Assembly (NCBI RefSeq): GCF_017743975.1
Contig: NZ_JAGHRC010000011.1
Span: 81,373-145,372 of the forward strand
Direction: 5' to 3'
From: Ruegeria sp. R14_0
GTDB taxonomy: Bacteria > Pseudomonadota > Alphaproteobacteria > Rhodobacterales > Rhodobacteraceae
Length of the DNA stretch: 64,000 bases
The notes under the pieces are model-generated. The model made no database searches. It was not told where the DNA came from and saw only the letters and a list, made by a program, of their open reading frames with translations. Made by a program: the position numbers and the translations under genes. Of this stretch, positions 62,017 through 64,000 are shown piece after piece (positions within the stretch are counted from its first letter, which is position 1; each line of letters opens with the position of its first letter).

Positions 62017-62700
62017 CTAGGAGGATAGCCCGTCCACGCAGTGGTTTGTGTGCCCTTCTGCCAAATACTTGCGCACTGGTTTTTTTGCCTCTTTACCAAT
62101 CTGGTCCGTCACATCCAAGCATAAGGCTATACCTACAGTCAGCTCTGCAATTGCATTGAAATATGCATCCATTTGATCCATTGGCGGAGGTTTATAGATG
62201 CGAGTCAGAACTATAATCCGCGGATCTAAGGGGTAGCGTGCACTCAGCCCGCAAAACTCGTAAGTCGTCGAGTCTTCTTTGGCGCTACAGGCGACCGCAA
62301 AGAGTTTTTCGGCAGAGTTTGGTGTGAGATACACACGTCTGGTGCTGTTCGGGCCGGATGAATTCACCGTATACCCTGGAAGTCGCAAGTGCTTGAGCAC
62401 AGGCTCAGGGTATCGATAAAGCCGACCGGGACCATTAGGTGACCAAAGGAAATCTGAATCCTGATTGAGCTGCTTAATGTGAACTACCGTGTAGTCCAAA
62501 ATTGGCATTCCCATCAGCGTTTCATTCAACCAATCGAGCCTATTGATCGGAAGAAAGTTTGTGTCGATTTCCCACCCCCAATAATCTTGACCGGCGTAGA
62601 AAGTGCGGGTGTTCAATTGTACGAGAAATTCTTCTTCTGCATGTAGCGCGGAAGCACGTGGCAGCACCGCGCCAAGGATAAAGAGAAGTCTAATTAGCAC
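62017..62700 (-). CDS. Exported protein of unknown function
   Basis: About 227 residues from GTG 62700 (MLIRLLFILGAVL), chosen because AGGTGA lies about ten bases upstream; GTG 62709 is also possible. Signal peptide ends near SALHAEE. Mature protein is rich in aromatic residues and has four cysteines, which could form disulfides. No family recognised. AT-richer than the ribosomal genes around it. Confidence 0.6.
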   Translation of the reverse strand: MLIRLLFILGAVLPRASALHAEEEFLVQLNTRTFYAGQDYWGWEIDTNFLPINRLDWLNETLMGMPILDYTVVHIKQLNQDSDFLWSPNGPGRLYRYPEPVLKHLRLPGYTVNSSGPNSTRRVYLTPNSAEKLFAVACSAKEDSTTYEFCGLSARYPLDPRIIVLTRIYKPPPMDQMDAYFNAIAELTVGIALCLDVTDQIGKEAKKPVRKYLAEGHTNHCVDGLSS

Positions 62701-62865
62701 TAAATTCACTCACCTAAAAAGTGTATAAAACTGCATGCAGCAACCTATAGGCAGAAATCGAACACCACAACAAAGTATGTATTTTGGTCGCAATATTTCA
62801 GCTCTACTATTTGCGCTCTCATTGCTGCTGCAGAGCAACTGCTACCCACCAAACGGCAAGCCGAC

Positions 62866-62913
62866 TTAATCGATGATTTTCGCTTCAGTGCCGCGACCTA
62901 CGGCTTTCACCCC
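62866..62913 (-). pseudogene. Degenerate copy of the tuf 3' end
   Basis: Reads EGVKAVGRGTEAKIID then stop, against EGGRTVGAGVVSKIIE then stop at the end of EF-Tu: half of the 16 residues identical with the same length to the stop. It abuts and slightly overlaps the end of the FkbM gene in another frame. Similarity is shorter than for the rplW copies. Confidence 0.6.
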
Positions 62914-63650
62914 TTCTTCGCCATGCGCGACAGCTTCAAATCCCGATAGTCGAACAGAGAGCTGTCGAAAGGCGCGAAAATCGCGTCACAATCTGTTGCT
63001 TGCGGTGACGGGGGTCTGATGAACTCGTGCAACTCAAACCCGTGATCAGCCATGATCGAGACGAAATCACTGAACTTGTACCCGCCTTGGTAGCGGCGGC
63101 GTGTTGAAACCTCGGCCAAAACGAAGGCGCAGTTCTTCAACAGTTCTGACGCGCCCCGGATGACTTCGATCTCGAAACCTTCTGTATCAATTTTCAGCCC
63201 GAATGGCCCGTCGTAGCTCGACGCAACCTTGTCAAGTGTTTTCACTGGCACCTGTCTTTCTTCGATTTTCGACATTTGCGCCGTGGCCGAGTCTTCGAAT
63301 TCAAGCATAGTCGCGCGTGTCCCCATCGAACGGGTGCCAACAGTTGGGATACGCAGCGTTGTCTGTCCGCTTTCAGCACCAACACCACAGGCATGAAAGT
63401 CGAAGTCGATTTTGTCCGACCAGTTTCTGCGGAGCTTTGTTTCGTATTCTGCAATCGGCTCGATCAAAACGAACTTTGCGTCAGGGAATGCCTCGTACAA
63501 ATGGGCGGTTCCCCCGGCGACCCCGACATCAATGACGGTCTGGACCTGAAAACCGAGGCTGCGAATGTATGCGCCTGTCTCTTTGTTCGGAGAAACCTCA
63601 TATCCGCGGCGTTTCAAACGTCTGGACAGCCTTTGTACGATTTCGTCCAT
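62907..63650 (-). CDS. FkbM family methyltransferase
   Basis: 247 residues from ATG 63650, with AAGGAG ten bases upstream. SAM site TVIDVGVAGGTAHLYEAFP and FVLIEPIAEYE, later GPFGLKIDTEGFEIEVIRGA, the FkbM signature. It methylates a sugar or small molecule; the substrate is unknown. Inserted between tuf and rpsJ, followed by a degenerate tuf tail. Confidence 0.87.
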   Translation of the reverse strand: MDEIVQRLSRRLKRRGYEVSPNKETGAYIRSLGFQVQTVIDVGVAGGTAHLYEAFPDAKFVLIEPIAEYETKLRRNWSDKIDFDFHACGVGAESGQTTLRIPTVGTRSMGTRATMLEFEDSATAQMSKIEERQVPVKTLDKVASSYDGPFGLKIDTEGFEIEVIRGASELLKNCAFVLAEVSTRRRYQGGYKFSDFVSIMADHGFELHEFIRPPSPQATDCDAIFAPFDSSLFDYRDLKLSRMAKKG

Positions 63651-63876
63651 ATTAAATGAACTCCTTGAACGATTGCGCCAAAGTGGATCGACGGGAACCT
63701 TTATGAGCACTTATTTGAACATTCCACAACTTGAAAAAACCGACCCTGGCTAAGGTGCCCCCGCGCAACAGAGGGATCCGCCGGGCCGCCCTTGCGGGGA
63801 TCTGACCGGTAGGGTTGCGGGTCATAAACTTCTCTGATCGGCGTGGCACTATTGTCAGAAGAGGGCAAACTGCAAC

Positions 63877-63905
63877 AAAAAGGGCGTCCCGAGGGACGCC
63901 CTTTT
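63877..63905 (-). terminator. Terminator of tuf
   Basis: AAAAGGGCGTCCC pairs perfectly with GGGACGCCCTTTT around a 2-base centre, 25 bp after the tuf stop, with T-runs on both strands. Confidence 0.93.
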
Positions 63906-63929
63906 CGTTCGATCATTCGCTTGCGCGAA

Positions 63930-64000
63930 TTATTCAATAATCTTCGACACAACGCCGGCGCCGACGGTGCGGCCGCCTTCGCGGATGGCGAAACGCAGGC
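63930..64000 (-). CDS. tuf: Elongation factor Tu, C-terminal fragment (cut by window edge)
   Basis: The last 22 codons read LRFAIREGGRTVGAGV then VSKIIE and stop, the universal EF-Tu end. The gene continues past the window. Confidence 0.95.
   Translation of the reverse strand, partial: LRFAIREGGRTVGAGVVSKIIE

Noticed and set aside
1..64000. CRISPR arrays or CRISPR-associated transposition genes
   Set aside because: No regularly spaced repeats and no cas genes seen, despite the Tn7-like module; anything left of the window is unseen.

Overview
The window looks like a chromosome segment of a marine alphaproteobacterium of the Rhodobacterales, Roseobacter group. The basis is a GC-rich genome with ATGA-coupled genes, a bztABCD-type amino-acid transporter, rpmH-rnpA-yidD-yidC, an ATP12 chaperone, and the protein sequences of the S10-spc-alpha ribosomal cluster. 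Genus is not decided.

Layout. 1-11.1 kb: a Tn7-like transposition module (tnsC start, tnsB, tnsA, minus strand) followed by more AT-rich cargo: a Ner-like regulator, an HTH protein, a HEPN protein, a small possible HEPN protein, and a two-gene operon of an OLD-family ATPase/Toprim nuclease with a PD-(D/E)xK-STAND NTPase. This reads as a defence cargo next to a tRNA-Arg(ACG) gene at 11.7 kb, the likely integration landmark. 11.8-15.4 kb: operon of a TVP38 membrane protein, a MerA-like flavoprotein and a sensor kinase. 15.5-24.4 kb: rpmH-rnpA-yidD, then aidB-like, ttcA and EAL genes, then yidC-MOSC-yihA. 24-28 kb: PepSY, argB, Fe-S and SixA genes. 28-32.6 kb: bztDCBA. 32.7-40 kb: atp12-HAD-rluC, an enoyl-CoA hydratase, rarA, a Deg protease and a TauD-like dioxygenase.

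40.1-64 kb: the tuf-S10-spc-alpha cluster, all on the minus strand, but broken into separate units by non-ribosomal genes at four points: tuf/rpsJ (FkbM methyltransferase, secreted protein), rplW/rplB (PliG-like, unknown 238-aa protein, desaturase), rplP/rpmC (YHS, 2OG oxygenase, nuclease) and rpmD/rplO (GFA, DUF1127, glycosyltransferase). The blocks ending in tuf, rplW, rplP, rpmD and rplQ end in GC-rich hairpins with T-runs. Promoter-like sites, three with an identical TTGCCA -35 and all with a 17-bp spacer, can be read upstream of rpsJ, rpmC and rplO, and weaker or variant ones before rplB and rpsM.

The most unusual observation is that the insert regions contain degenerate copies of the 3' end of the neighbouring translation gene: two rplW 3' ends (58170-58226 and 59059-59169) and one probable tuf 3' end (62866-62913). 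The order rplW / gene / rplW' / gene / rplW' / gene suggests repeated addition of single-gene modules at the end of an essential gene, each leaving a duplicate tail. No integrase is visible in these inserts, so the mechanism is open.
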